Part shown: positions 25,289 to 37,058 of the stretch, piece after piece
How positions within the stretch are numbered: the first letter of the stretch is position 1
Layout: each line of letters begins with the position of its first letter
Assembly: GCA_905183005.1 (NCBI GenBank)
Contig: CAJJDO010000073.1
Location: forward strand, 310,001 to 374,000
Source: Paramecium pentaurelia
Taxonomy: Eukaryota > Ciliophora > Oligohymenophorea > Peniculida > Parameciidae
Reading direction: 5' to 3'
DNA length: 64,000 nucleotides
The notes under the pieces: model-generated
Seen by the model: the letters and a program-made list of their open reading frames with translations, nothing else
Told to the model about the DNA's origin: nothing
Database searches by the model: none
Made by a program: the position numbers and the translations under genes

Positions 25289-26871
25289 TCACAATAACTA
25301 TTTCATCAATAATTCAAATTCTGAATAACCCACATTCTAAAATTTATAAATATAAAATACTTATGGATTAGCAAAGTTTTCTGAGAACAATTTATCTAAT
25401 TTGGATAAGCAAGTACTAAAATGAAATCTGAGTTTTTGTGTAGTTAATTTACCATTGCTAGAAGCAACCATCTTAAATGTTGTTTTCAAATTTTCCTCAG
25501 TTAACAACCCTGGTTTATCAGTTATTGCTACTAAAAATTCTCCAAAATCTATTGTTCCACTTTTATCAACATCTGCTATTTTAAATATATTTTCAATAAA
25601 TGCTTTTGCATCTGCTTTTGATGCAAATCTATTTGAATAAACTTTAAAAATCTCTTCCTTAGTTAATTATCCATCTTAATTTTCATCCAAATTCACAAAT
25701 TCAGTATAAAGTTATTATTAATCAGCTGAACATATGTTTTTGATCATAAAAATCAAAAATAATTGTTAAAGTTCTGAAATTTTGACCTTATTTTGTTAAA
25801 GTTTATTTAAGATACTTTAATCATTTTATTTAATTCTAATTTTAAACCATTAATCATTCATTAATGCTACAATTGATATTCTTTATTTAAGAGGTGCCAA
25901 AATTCTTTAAATTAATTGTCTACATAATTTAGATACTCTATCGAATTAAAAATTATTATATTGAGCAGCCATCTTTTTAATTTATGATTTCACTGATTCA
26001 ATTGTATTTCCTTCAAATGGAGGATATCCACATATCATCTAGTATGCCATCACTCCCAAACACCAAACATCTCTAGAGTGATTGAATACGTTTTAATCTT
26101 TTGTATTACATGCTTCAGGTGGAAGACTAAAAACATTTTATTCATTTAACTCTGGCTTTACAAATAGACCTCTTATATCACTAAGTTTAATTTGAAAATT
26201 ATTTGATGTATCAACTCTAGAAAAGCTATTTAAATTAAGGAAACCATGAGTTAATCCCATCTTTTCCAAATATCTTAGAGATTCTGCTGCTTAATAGATA
26301 ATTGAAGCTATTTCAACTTCATTAAATGGAATTATGGATTTATCGACATAGTAATTGGAGAGTTAACCTCCACTACAATAATCCATAATCAAATAGAAGG
26401 ATTCCTCATCAATATATAATTCATGCACATTAACAATTCGAGGGTTATCCTATATAATAATTATGTTTTATTTATTACCAGAGGATAACATTTCAATTGG
26501 GTGATAAATTCTTCATTTTATTGATTCCTTTCATATTGTTCCACTACTCTAATTTTACCAGTTAGATTATGCTGAACCAACTTCTAATTTGATGACACTT
26601 ATTTAATTAAACAAATATTCATACATTTCATGTTACCTTATGTGATTTCACTGTAAAATCGTTAGTATGAGAATTTATAAACCTTAAGTTAGGACAGACT
26701 CTTTTTAGTATCGTCATAAGGTTCGCTAATAACTTCTGGGTTAGGAGAAAAACTTGGAAGAATCATTGAAGGGTTGTTATTTGTGAGCACTTGGTCGGTT
26801 TTTCGGATTAAAGTTGGTTGTTGCAAATTTTTACTTGATTTCAATTTAGATTAAGATTAACAGGGCCCCAT
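25289..26871 (-). CDS. EF-hand pseudokinase of the CDPK type
   Basis: 509 residues starting MGPCQSQ (Gly2/Cys4 acylation signal). The kinase domain lacks the ATP lysine (IRVVEQYE), the catalytic loop is THGFLNLNSF in place of HRDLKPEN, and DFG is DIR. The helical lobe is kept (RDVWCLGVMAYQMICGYPPF). Two good EF-hands, DENQDGQLTKEE and DVDKSGTIDFGE; a fourth loop is completed by splicing (NVGYSEFELLM). Introns 26450-26478 (29 nt) and 25337-25360 (24 nt, in frame); spliced length is an exact multiple of three. It lies between the large adaptin-ear gene (94 bp away) and MOZART1. Likely a membrane-bound Ca2+ sensor or scaffold rather than an enzyme; this is inference from missing catalytic residues. 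Confidence 0.88.
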
Positions 26872-27324
26872 TTATATAATTAATTATAGATTGAGTTTGA
26901 AAACAACACTAAAAATAGTTAATTTCATTTGATAAAACTGAATATTTGTATCATTTTAACAAAAATAATTCTTTAAAAAAGGAATTTAATTAATAAAATA
27001 AATATAAATAACAGTTTAAGTGAATGACTCTTTTATTTATACATATTTTACAGTAATTTATTTATTATAATCCTTTTTTATCTAGTCTAATAGAATAGTT
27101 CTATCTTCTTTTTTTTATTTAAATTTGTATATCTATTAATTATAAGAATCATCTATTTATTTATTAGAGATTATTAATAAAATCATAATATGAACATATA
27201 AGTTTATGTAAAATTTGATATAAATATAATAAAAAATAAATAAATAAATAAATAAATATGTAAAACCCTTTAAAAATGAATATTTATACAAATCATCAAG
27301 GGCTTAAACGCAAAATTGATTTAT
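26872..27324. other. AT-rich intergenic stretch, no gene seen
   Basis: About 450 bp between the pseudokinase start and the MOZART1 stop. It has stops in all frames and a short TAAA repeat at 27235-27257. It should hold the upstream promoter of the pseudokinase gene, but no element could be named. Confidence 0.6.
27235..27257. repeat. Short (TAAA)n tetranucleotide repeat
   Basis: About six copies of TAAA in a row within non-coding DNA. Probably simple slippage; no function suggested. Confidence 0.7.
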
Positions 27325-27609
27325 TCATTATTTATGTATTTTTTTATAAGTGTTTAATTCTGTTTTCATTTCATTTACTACTAGAGCCAAAGCTTCAGGG
27401 TTAACCCCATTTTCTATCATACTAACTAAAACAGCCAATTATTATCTATCCAATCCACAATTTAAAATCTAAGACATTTCATGTATGACTATTAGAAATA
27501 ACCATTTTCAAATACTTTCAAGGGTTTCTTAAGCCTCCTCCTTTTCTTACGATATTGAGACTTTTAATTAACTTTTAAAATTTGAACTATTGTTTTGATT
27601 TGCTGACAT
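27325..27609 (-). CDS. MZT1: MOZART1, gamma-tubulin complex microprotein
   Basis: 85 residues after splicing. The core reads IIHEMSQILNCGLDRQQLAVL, then ENGVNPEALALVVNEMK, which matches the MOZART1 consensus (EISxLLNTGLDRETL...GVNPEALAxVIKEL) over its three short helices. The protein binds the N-terminal part of GCP3-type subunits and helps gamma-tubulin ring complexes act at basal bodies and spindle poles. A 27-nt intron at 27489-27515 is required, since the unspliced frame contains TGA and splicing restores LEIIHEMSQ. Start ATG at 27609; stop TGA at 27327. Size fits the family (about 70-85 residues). An easily missed small gene, but a strong match. Confidence 0.92.
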
Positions 27610-27641
27610 ATAAAATTTAAAAAATATTTTTAATTTTAAAC

Positions 27642-28471
27642 TCATTGAATAAATATTAAATGACCATTTTAAGAAAAGCAGAATATTGTATTAGATCCCA
27701 TATAAATCTCTTGAATACTTTCATTTGATAATTTAAGTAGTTTCAATCCATTTTCTGATTTAATTTCATAACTATATAATTACACCTATCCTAATCCATA
27801 AGTATAATCAACTTAAGCTACATAGCCATTAATTTATATTTAGAATTATATCATTCCAACTTAAAAAATTACAATTCAATAAAATTATTTGGTTCCCTCT
27901 TGAACACTGCAAAATAGTACCTTAATTATAAAATATTTCTCCATACTCAGTCTGAAATTTAAAATTTAGTACTATAACTTTATTCCCTCTATGAGTATCC
28001 AATAAATATTAATCGAATGCACATTTATAGAATATTGAATCTTTTGGACTTTAGAACATTGATTAAATCAATCCACAATATCCTCTCTATATTATTTATA
28101 AGTGATTCCACTTTTAAGTGAATATAGTCATATGTAATCAGATGTAGTGAATAAATACTTAATAAGAATCCTTATCTAATAATACACTGTACTTTCAAGT
28201 ATATTAAGACATTTACCTATCTTCAATTTCCAAACTTTGACTTACCAATTTTTATTCAAATTTACAAGTATTTCATTATTTGCACTTAAGTTATTTACTG
28301 GCATCCCATACTCCTATAATGCCATGAATAGATTCTTTTATTAGTTTTTTCTCCTTCAGTAGTGAATTGACTCTCATTTTCTGTGAATATTTAATATTAC
28401 CTTTTCTATTCTTCAAATTTATGTTTCCTATAATCATAAACATTTTTTATTCTTAATAATTTTATCTGCAT
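27642..28471 (-). CDS. Multi-exon gene, possibly RCC1-repeat-like; exons unresolved
   Basis: Coding-like sequence in several frames joined by tiny introns that I could not fully place. The start is probably ATG at 28471 (MQIKLLRIKNVYDYRKH), leading to KRIYSWHYRSMGCQQITQVQ. A middle exon reads SPKDSIFYKCAFDQYLLD and VIVLNFKFQTEYGEIFYNQG. The last exon is clear: INGYVAQVDYTYGLGQVQLY, then IQEIYMGSNTIFCFSQNG, ending at TGA 27644. The last segment looks like an RCC1-type blade (GxxTxCxTxNG). It lies between MOZART1 (32 bp) and the pseudokinase array, same strand. That there is a gene here is likely; family and exon map are uncertain. Confidence 0.55.
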
Positions 28472-28719
28472 ATATGATGTCGTAAACTATCTCTTATCAA
28501 TTCTAACAATTTATATTAACTAATTTATCATCCCTCTATTTTGTTCTTAATTCAGTAGTCAAATTGTCGATATATATTTCACTAACACATTAAAATAACA
28601 GGCTTTCTTATTTAATAAAAATTAGAAACTTATGAATAAGAATTATTTACAAAAGTAATTCAATATTAAAAATAATTTAATCTAATTAAAGAAAAATATA
28701 AATATAATATTAATCAGAT

Positions 28720-30380
28720 TCATTCTAAGAGTATTTTCATAATTGATTCAAACTATTACCAATTGAGCTAAAATTAAATTATAAATATTACAGTATTTAA
28801 ATCATCTGTGATTTAAGAAAACTCATATTTAATATCAGCAGTTTCACATTGCAAATGTCTTTTAAGTCCTTTTAGTTAGATTTCTTGTTTATTATAAGAA
28901 AAGATTTAAAAGCAAGTTTCAATGTTTTATTGGGTTAATAAAGTAGATCTAGTTAAGGCTAAGGACATGAATTATGTAGAATCTATTCCGCCATCTTTAG
29001 TGTTAACTTCTAATTATTAAAATATTTCTTATATTTTATTTTCTATATCTTCTGTTTTTTTATAATGAGAAAAGATTTTAATTAACTCTTATTTACTTAA
29101 TAATCCATCCATATTTGTATCAGCTTCTGAAAATAATTTTTATATAGCTATATATTCTTCCCAATTAAATTCCTATCCAAAATATCCCAACAATAATTAT
29201 TGAATTGTACAACAAGGTTTATTTGAAATAAAATTAGTAAGTAGGATTTCTTATTGAGTAATTTTCTTAATTCTATGATTTTTTATAAATTGATGTTTTA
29301 ATAGAGTTTCAAAATCTACACGATGTTGAGGATCTTTTGCTAATGTAGATTCTAAAAAATTCTTAAAAACTAAATCCTTTTTTTTTGAGAAATTGAATTT
29401 ATGATCTTTTATTATGGTAATCAAAAATTATTATGTATTATTAGTAGAGAAGTTATAAGGCAACTAACCTTTTTTTAAAGTATAGCCAATTAATCCTACT
29501 GTCCAAATATCTCTTTCTTTAGTAAAAAGATTCTGATGATATAAACATTCTGGAGGTAATAATTTAATAATTTCCAGATTATCTTCTTCTCTTAAAATGA
29601 TTCCTTTCAAATTTACTAATTTTACTATCACTCCTCCATTGCTACTTTAAATATATTAAAAAGATTTAAGTGTTAAATTTCCATGAACAATATTTCTTGA
29701 ATGGAGATATTGCATTGCAGATATAATTTATTCATAAATTTGTGATACTAAACTTTTTGAAACTTTTGCCTATCCTATAATTAAATCTGATAAACAATTT
29801 CCATGAAAATGTTCAGATACAACTTAATAATTGATTCTGTCTTGAAATATTTCAATAATCCTAAGTATATTGGGATGATCCTATAATTATTAAAATAATT
29901 TACTAAAACAACTTTTTATAACCATGAAATATATTTCTCATTATCAGGATTAGACTTTTAAAAATTTTCCATTTGCACTAATTTTCCTGTCTTATTATTT
30001 TACAAAATAGAAATTTACTAAAAGCATATGACTTAATAAAATACATAATTTGAAGAATGTTAACCAATTATAGTATATTTTTTTGAAGCACTTGTTGTTT
30101 CAAGAATTGGGCTAGCAGTACAAGTATGTAATCCAGAAATATTGTTTTAGATTTTTAATACTGAAATTGGATTTCTTTATCTAGATGTAACTATATTTCC
30201 TTCTGTATTTGGTGAAAAAATAGAATCACAAAAGATTTTCTTTTCTTATGGAGATATGTTAGATCTTCTTAATAACACATCTTATGTCCCAGATATCTCT
30301 GTTTTAAACTTTGCTTCTATTTAAGCTTTTTGAGGTAAGGCAGGTTTTTAATTTTACTTTTTTGCTTAGCAAACTCCCAT
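28720..30380 (-). CDS. EF-hand pseudokinase, tandem copy 1
   Basis: 526 residues starting MGVCQAKKQ (acylation signal), with a disordered N-terminal tail of about 120 residues. In the kinase fold the ATP-lysine position is KLVQMENF, the catalytic loop reads VHGNLTLKSF and DFG reads NLK; RDIWTVGLIGYTL is kept. A conserved block (KPCCTIQQLLLGYF, then FNWEEY) leads into one good EF-hand (DTNMDGLLSKQE) and degenerate later ones. Introns 30018-30044 (27 nt), 29881-29909 (29 nt) and 28768-28791 (24 nt); spliced length is an exact multiple of three. The first and last introns are in frame and sit at the same places as in the next two genes. Same strand as copies 2 and 3, with about 250 bp between them. 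Confidence 0.9.
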
Positions 30381-30635
30381 TTTTTAATTATATTACTAAT
30401 TATTATTAAAACAAGAAGATTTTATATTGGCAAACCTTAATCTAATTAGAAAAGTCAATTATAAATAGATATAAGAGTATTACATATAAATTATTATAAA
30501 CTGAGGAAAACGTTTATTTGTACAAAAAAAAAATATAAATAATTCTTAAAAAAAGTTTTATATATTTTTTGATTAATTTAATTATTTTGTTTTAAGATTA
30601 TAAATATTATATATTAAAAATTATGAGATTAATTA

Positions 30636-32277
30636 TCAGATCATCAATTCTAAGATTTTAGAAAACTGTTGGTAATTTAACTAAAATAAAATTAAATAAT
30701 ACTGAGTTTTAATTTTCTGTTAAACGAGATAGTTCATTTGTGATCTCATCTATATCAGAATTTAGATATTTTTTCAATCCTTTTAGAGTTATTTCTGAAG
30801 AATTAAGAGAAAATATCTCAAAACAAATTTCAATATTTGATGTTGATAATACATCTTTTCTTGTTGCTGTTAGAGCTAAAAATAAATTTGAATTAATCTC
30901 ATCTTCTAATTCAAGTTCTTAATATAAATTATCTATTTTCTCTTCAATGTTCTAAATTTTCATATATTTATTAAATAATTAAATAATTTCTGTCTTAGTC
31001 ATCAATCCATCCATATCTACATCTCCTTCTAAAAATAATTTTTAAATCTATAAATATTCTTCCCAATTAAATTCTTATACAAAGAAACCAATAATTAATT
31101 ATTATAAAAGACAACAAGGTTTTGCTTCTAAAAGATTATTAAGTAAGATCTCTTATTCAGTTTTCTATTTTTATTAATAATTAGTTATGAATGGTAAGTT
31201 TAATAATTATTCTATATTAAATCTTTTTAATGGATTCTTATTCAAAGAATGAGAAAGAAATTCTTTAAATGCTAGATCCTTTTTATGTTCAAATTTAAAT
31301 ATGTTATTTTTAACTAACATCCTTAATTTTTCTTATGTTACATGATGAGGTATTTCATAAGGAAGACCCCCTTTTTTTAATGTCAATCCTATTAATGCAA
31401 TAGCCCATACATCTCTTGCTTCATTCTAAGCAGGATGATAAATACATTCAGGAGAAGTATATTTAAGTACTTCTATATCATCTTCTACTTTAATTACTAT
31501 ATTCTTTAAGTGTGATAATTTGACAATAATTCCATCTAATTTCTTTTAATAAGAAAAAGAATTAATTGTTATAGCACCATGATAAATTTATTGTTAATGC
31601 AAATAATGAATTGCTTGCATCATTTGATTTAAGACTTATGATACTTAAGACTTTGATAGTTTTGTGCCATCAGCCATTAAATCAGATAAATCCTTATCCT
31701 CAAAATGTTCAGAAACAACTTAATAATATTTATTATCTTAAAAGATCTCTAATACTCTTATAATGTTTGGGTGATCCTAAAATATGAATAAAATAAATAC
31801 TATCTTGTTTCTCATAAGCCATTCTATGTAATTTGAACACTCTGGATCATCTTTTCGAAATGTCTCTAATTACATTATTTTACCTGTCTTATTGTTTGAG
31901 ATTATTGATATAGACTATATAAAACATGAGATATTTACATGATTTCCTTACTTTTTTCTGATCAGTGAATATTTTTTGAATGCACATCCAGGTAAAAGAA
32001 TATGATTTGAACTGCTTGTTGTAGCAGTATAATTATTTGAACCTTATTTCTTCAAAGTGATTCTTCTTTTTGCTCTTTAAGTGATTATTATGCCTTCAGA
32101 AAGAGGAGATGTCTTATTATTATCACTATTTTTGGTTGGATCTATTTAAAGATTCATTCTTCTTCTAGGCATGTTTTCAGAAATCTCAGTAACTTCAGTC
32201 TTTATTCTGATTAGAGTTTAAGAAGTCTATGTATTTTATTTCTTTGAATTTCTAACTTTTGTTTGACAAACACCCAT
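30636..32277 (-). CDS. EF-hand pseudokinase, tandem copy 2
   Basis: 523 residues starting MGVCQTKVR. Closely parallel to its neighbours: a polar tail, the SNNKTGKIM strand, catalytic loop YHGAITINSF, DFG replaced by HLK, RDVWAIALIGLTL kept, KPCCLLQQLIIGFF block, one canonical EF-hand (DVDMDGLMTKTE). Introns 31915-31938 (24 nt), 31777-31800 (24 nt) and 30681-30702 (22 nt); the last is needed to reach SLNYQQFSKILELM and TGA 30638-30636, and spliced length is an exact multiple of three. It differs from the upstream and downstream copies mainly in the N-terminal tail, so the duplication is not recent. Confidence 0.9.
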
Positions 32278-32466
32278 ATTTATAATAAATTATTACACCT
32301 AAATAGTTGAGGTAAGAAGATTTTATATTATCAAATATACATTTTAAAATCAGATTTATATTTAATTTATCAAATGTATTTTTTATGAAACTTGATCAAA
32401 TCAAAAGTCAAGATTTAATTATATAAAGATTAATTATTATAATGAATATATATATTAATTTATAAT

Positions 32467-34105
32467 TCAAATAAGTAATCTAATTAGCTTTTAAAATTAT
32501 TTGAGATTTAACTAAAATAATATTCAATTTATACAATCTTTTCTTCATTTGTTATACGATTAAATTCATCAATCAATTCTTCTGAATCTGAATTTAAATG
32601 TCTTCTTAATCCTCTAAGATTTATTTCCTTTTTACCATTTGAGAAAATTGAAAACCCTATCTCAATATTACTCTAGGATAATAATAAATCTCTGCTAGCA
32701 GCCATAGATTGAAATTATTGGCAATTTAATCCATTTTCTTTATTGATACCATAATTTAAAAAGATTTTCTCAGTCAATTCTTCTGAATTAGGTTCATTAA
32801 GATACTATTTATACAAATTTGATAATTCTTATTTACTTAAATAACCATCCATATCTTAATCTCCTTCTGAAAATAATTTTTATATTTAAAGATATTCTTC
32901 CCAATTAAATTCTTATAAAAAATAACAAAGTATCATTTCTTATAATACACAACAAGGTTTTGCAGTTTTTGTATTATTTAATATAATTTCTTATGGAAGA
33001 AGTTGTTTAACAGTATTTTCTATCAAAAATTCATCTTTTTATAATTAATTCAAAGTAACTCTGTTTTTTGAATGATTTACTAACATTTTCTTAATAAACT
33101 TTGTTAATAACTCATTGGAATCATCAAATTAAATTGTTGCATGTTTAATTATTAATAAGGATTATGAATAATCGATGTTAGGTGGAAATATATATGGTAA
33201 ATTACCATATGTAAGAGCATAACAAATGATTCCTATAGCCCAAACATCTCTAGCTGTAGTATAATTATAAGGATGATTCAAACATTCTGGAGATGTAAAT
33301 TTTAATAAATCTATAGATTCAGAGTCTTTAATTTTAAGTTTTTTAATATCTATTAATTTAATTAGAATTTCATTTTTTGTTTTCTTAAATTAAAATGAAT
33401 CAAGAGTCAAATTTCCATGTACTAAATTTAGAGAATGTAAATAAGAAATAATAGAGATTATCTATGACATAATTTAACTTATTTTAACTATGGGTAGTCT
33501 ATTTTCTTCAGATACAAGTTCTGTCAATGATTTCCCATCAAAAAATTCATAAATAATTTGATAGGCATTTTAATCTTTATAAATTTCAAGTATACGATTG
33601 AGATTTGGATGTTCCTATTTTATTAATTATTTATTTATACCAATTATGCTTTTTATATCCAATTTATATATTCTAATGTCTCAGGCTCTTCTTTTAAAAA
33701 AGTTTCCATTTCTACAATTATTCCAGTCTTATTATTGGACAATACTTATTTCATCTATTAAATCACAATTTATTTTACATCATTCATTTGACGTTTCTTA
33801 ATTAATGAATATTTCTTAGATGCACTCATTTCAATGATTGAAATTTGACCAGGTAATGGAGAATTTGAGATTAATCCGGTTAATTTCATTAGTCCTGCTT
33901 TGGTTTATTAGCGTCTTGGCAAAAGATATCCACCTGATTTAGGTGAATTGATTTCTTCTAGGCTATTTATTTACAAAAGTCCTGGATGTTTTGAACCAGT
34001 TTCTTATGTTGCAGAAAATTCAGTCTTAACTCTTTCACCTTATCTATTGGTTTTATGTTTCAGAGTAGCTGGATTTTATTTTACTTTAGTTTGACAAACA
34101 CCCAT
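32467..34105 (-). CDS. EF-hand pseudokinase, tandem copy 3
   Basis: About 521 residues starting MGVCQTKVK. Catalytic loop VHGNLTLDSF, DFG replaced by DIK, no ATP lysine (IIVEMETF), while RDVWAIGIICYAL is kept. KPCCVLQEMILCYF precedes a canonical EF-hand (DQDMDGYLSKQE). Introns 33755-33778 (24 nt, in frame), 33615-33640 (26 nt) and 32512-32534 (23 nt); spliced length is an exact multiple of three. The three introns sit at positions equivalent to those of copies 1 and 2, direct evidence of tandem duplication. It is the first gene of the array in transcription order; upstream lies about 1.1 kb with at most one doubtful gene. Confidence 0.9.
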
Positions 34106-34462
34106 TTTAATGTTATTTATTTTAAATTAGATAATTTCAGATCTAATAGGATTTAAATATAATTGATAAAGTCTTTTATTTGATAATTTAAATAAAGATA
34201 ACATATTTTATATGTAAACAACAAATACCAGTCATTATTGATTTTTAAATAAATAATTGTTTTCTTTAAAATTATTTATTAATATAGATGAATTAATAAA
34301 TATTTTGAATCAATGTATTAATACTCAAAATTATATATAATTTTTCAAAACTATTTAGTTTCTTTCAAAAAAACGTAAATTGAATTATCATTCCTTTCTT
34401 AAATTATCAAAATTTGACCTAAAATATAATATGAAATTTTAATATTCCCCCATATATAAACT

Positions 34463-34941
34463 TCAAATAACAACAATAACAAAAAAATACATCAAAAATT
34501 TATAATTTAACAAATAATTTTTGATCCATTTTTTATTATAACACTCAGAATTTGATAACATAAAATTTAAGTAAATCTTTTAATTCAAATACTGTTAAAC
34601 AATCATAATATTATTATGTAAATTCATTTACTTTATAAAATCGAATTACTTATATTTACTAAGAAGATAGGGAAAATAATCAACATCTAGTTCATTATAT
34701 TATTTCATATAGAACACACCAGAATCCTCTTGATAGAAGTGACTCCTATTTTTGAATCAAATCATACAATATAGCTGTTAATAACAAAATATGATCAATA
34801 AAGATCTTTCAATGTAGAGACAGTACTCAACTATTAAAAATTGTACATTTAATAAACAGCAAAGCCGAATTCATTAAAATCATAAATAATATATTATAAA
34901 TTCTTTATTTGCAAATAATAATATCCATTTATTTTGAACAT
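34463..34941 (-). CDS. Possible small gene, exons unresolved
   Basis: From ATG 34941 the frame reads MFKINGYYYLQIKNLQYIIY, then FNEFGFAVYQMYNFQQL, up to a TGA at about 34800. A second frame then gives DHILLLTAILYDLIQKQE, and a third gives FYQEDSGVFYMKQYNELD and LLSKYKQFDFIKQMNLHNN up to TGA 34465-34463. The composition of all three is protein-like and each joins the next within a few bases of possible GT...AG ends, but no set of 20-32-nt introns I tried gave one clean frame. No family recognised. It may be a real gene with unusual introns, or a decayed one. Confidence 0.3.
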
Positions 34942-35219
34942 TCTTATGATTGAATTATTCATTAAAGTAATTTAATTTATAAAATTCAACTTAGTCATTC
35001 TAATAAAATAAAAAATCCATAGTAAATTTCTTAAACTTTTAATTGTTCTTTAAATTATTATAAACTCAACAATAAAGATGTGATTATACTATTTAAACTA
35101 TAATAACCCTTTTATTAATTAATAATTATAATAATCCATAAAACTAAGATATTGATTTACTCATAATATGTAAATATTATATAAATATTAATATTGATTA
35201 TAATAATATATTTATTTTA

Positions 35220-36497
35220 ATGAAACGTAGTCCACCTAGCAAAGAAGATTTATTAAAAGAAGAATATGTTACAACTTTAACTTACTTCTTGCGTGATAGT
35301 AGTGTTTATGATTGTTTATCTATAAATAATCAAGTTTCTGTTGTGGATATGACATTGTCTCTTTTTGATACTTTCAAGATATTTATTGATTCTCATGTCG
35401 ATGAGGTGTTGTTTTGGAATCAAGAGATTGCTAACTATGACGGAGTATTTACATAGACAGATCTCATCAAAACTGTGTTAAAATGTTATTACAATGTTCT
35501 CTATGAAATTCCAAATAGTAATTTAATATAAATCTATTTTTAGATAGTTTGGGCGACAAACAATATAGCAGCCATTATTGAAATGGAAAATGAAGATGAA
35601 TCTTATTCACCAATCAAAAGAACTATATATGGGAGATTAACAATAGATTAGTTCAATTAATTATTATAAGATTTTAAGAATATTTCAATCAAGGCTTGGT
35701 TTAATAGTGTTGGAGAAAATTTGCATTAGAATTGTTTAATAAAAGCAGAATTAGATGAAAATTTGAATGATGTCTGCTAAAAATTTATTACAGAAAATAT
35801 TACAAGAATCATTGTCATAGAAAAAGAATCTAAAATGGTGGCAGGAATTATCTAATAGAAAGATATTCTTAGTTTTCTAGTTAAGGGATTTAATTAATAT
35901 TTTGCTTTAAAGAAACAATAAAATAAAATAACTACAACTAATCACGAATAACATGAATTGTAAATGGAATATTTTAAGGAAGAAGCTTAGAAATTAAAAT
36001 AATCTCTTCCAGCAGATATTCCTGTTTATGAGTATCTCTTTTGAATTTATTCTTAGTCTATTCTATAAATTAATTTATATTTACAAAAGGAATACTATTG
36101 CCATTGTAGATAAAAACAATAAATATTTGGGATTAATTGATAGAAGAGATTTCTTATTTATTCTAAAATATTAGATGTTTGATATAGTAATTCTTATAAA
36201 TCTTATTAATTAGTTAGCATCTACTGCAGAGAAATTTTTGTCATTAATTAAAACTGAAGATTCTAAATATTTGGCATATTACATTAGAAATAAATAGTAA
36301 TTCACATTTAATTAAACAATAAAACAAGTAAATGAAATTATTAAATTTTATAGGTTGTTGAAAATCTATTATTATCTCCTAGAGGAAGTTTAGTTTGTTT
36401 AGATAATGAATAAAGATTAATTTCTATTTTTTAGATCTCAGACTTATTCAAAATATTTGTAACGGATAATGAGAATTAAGAAATTTGTGGATAATGA
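35220..36497 (+). CDS. AMPK gamma / SNF4-like CBS-domain protein
   Basis: About 400-408 residues with four CBS motifs in two pairs. The first (VYDCLSINNQVSVVDMTLSL, then GVFTQTDLIKTVLKCYYNVL) follows the gamma-subunit pattern of AMPK, including the aromatic-rich helix after the motif. Later CBS strands read TRIIVIEKESKMVAGIIQQ, NTIAIVDKNNKYLGLIDRR and GSLVCLDNEQRLISIFQI. The gamma subunit binds AMP/ATP and switches the kinase in response to energy state; I cannot say by eye which sites keep the binding Asp. Introns 36032-36056 (25 nt, removes a TGA) and 36328-36353 (26 nt); a third at 36187-36213 (27 nt, in frame) is likely. Spliced length is an exact multiple of three. No alpha or beta subunit lies in the window. 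Confidence 0.82.
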
Positions 36498-36611
36498 GAT
36501 TATAAATATTTTAATTAAAATTGTCTGAGATACGTAAGTTTTAATTAGTTGAGTGACTTGAAATACAAATTATAAATAAGGCTTGAGATATTTAATTTTT
36601 AATTTAAATTA

Positions 36612-37001
36612 ATGCAAGGCCATATATTAACTATAAAGACAGAAAATGATTGGAAACAACTTGTTCTTCAAAATCAAAAACCAGTCATTGTTGATTTCTA
36701 TGCAGATTGGTTTTTAAAATTATTTATTATTATAGGTGTGGTCCATGTAAGGTCTTAAAACCTAAACTCCATAATCTCCATGAATAAAGTTAAGGAAAAT
36801 GGGAATTAGCAGTAGTAGATGTTGATATTGAAGAGTTATAAAAGATTTCATCATAATATGCTGTATGAGATTTTAATAAGTGTTTAGAGTAAAGGAATTC
36901 CAGCTGTTTATTTATTCCATAAAGGTGAAAAAGTTAGTGACTTTTTGGGCAATAATGAAGCAAAAGCAAAGGAGATGGCTTCAAAAGCAGCATCATTATG
37001 A
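36612..37001 (+). CDS. Thioredoxin
   Basis: 112 residues, the usual single-domain size. VIVDFYADWCGPCK holds the redox pair, with the first intron splitting the Trp codon just before it. LAVVDVDIEELQ and GIPAVYLFHKGEK (with the cis-Pro) complete the fold. Introns 36710-36735 (26 nt) and 36863-36887 (25 nt); spliced length is an exact multiple of three. The N-terminus has no obvious targeting peptide, so it is probably cytosolic. It lies 114 bp after the AMPK gamma gene and 57 bp from the stop of the convergent YKT6 gene. Confidence 0.95.
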
Positions 37002-37058
37002 GATTCATAAATATAATATAGATAAAAATCAATATATATATATTCTAATAAGGTTTAT

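Noticed and set aside
36042..36044. TGA stop ending the AMPK gamma-like protein after two CBS motifs
   Set aside because: It falls inside a clean 25-nt intron (36032-36056), after which CBS motifs 3 and 4 follow in frame.
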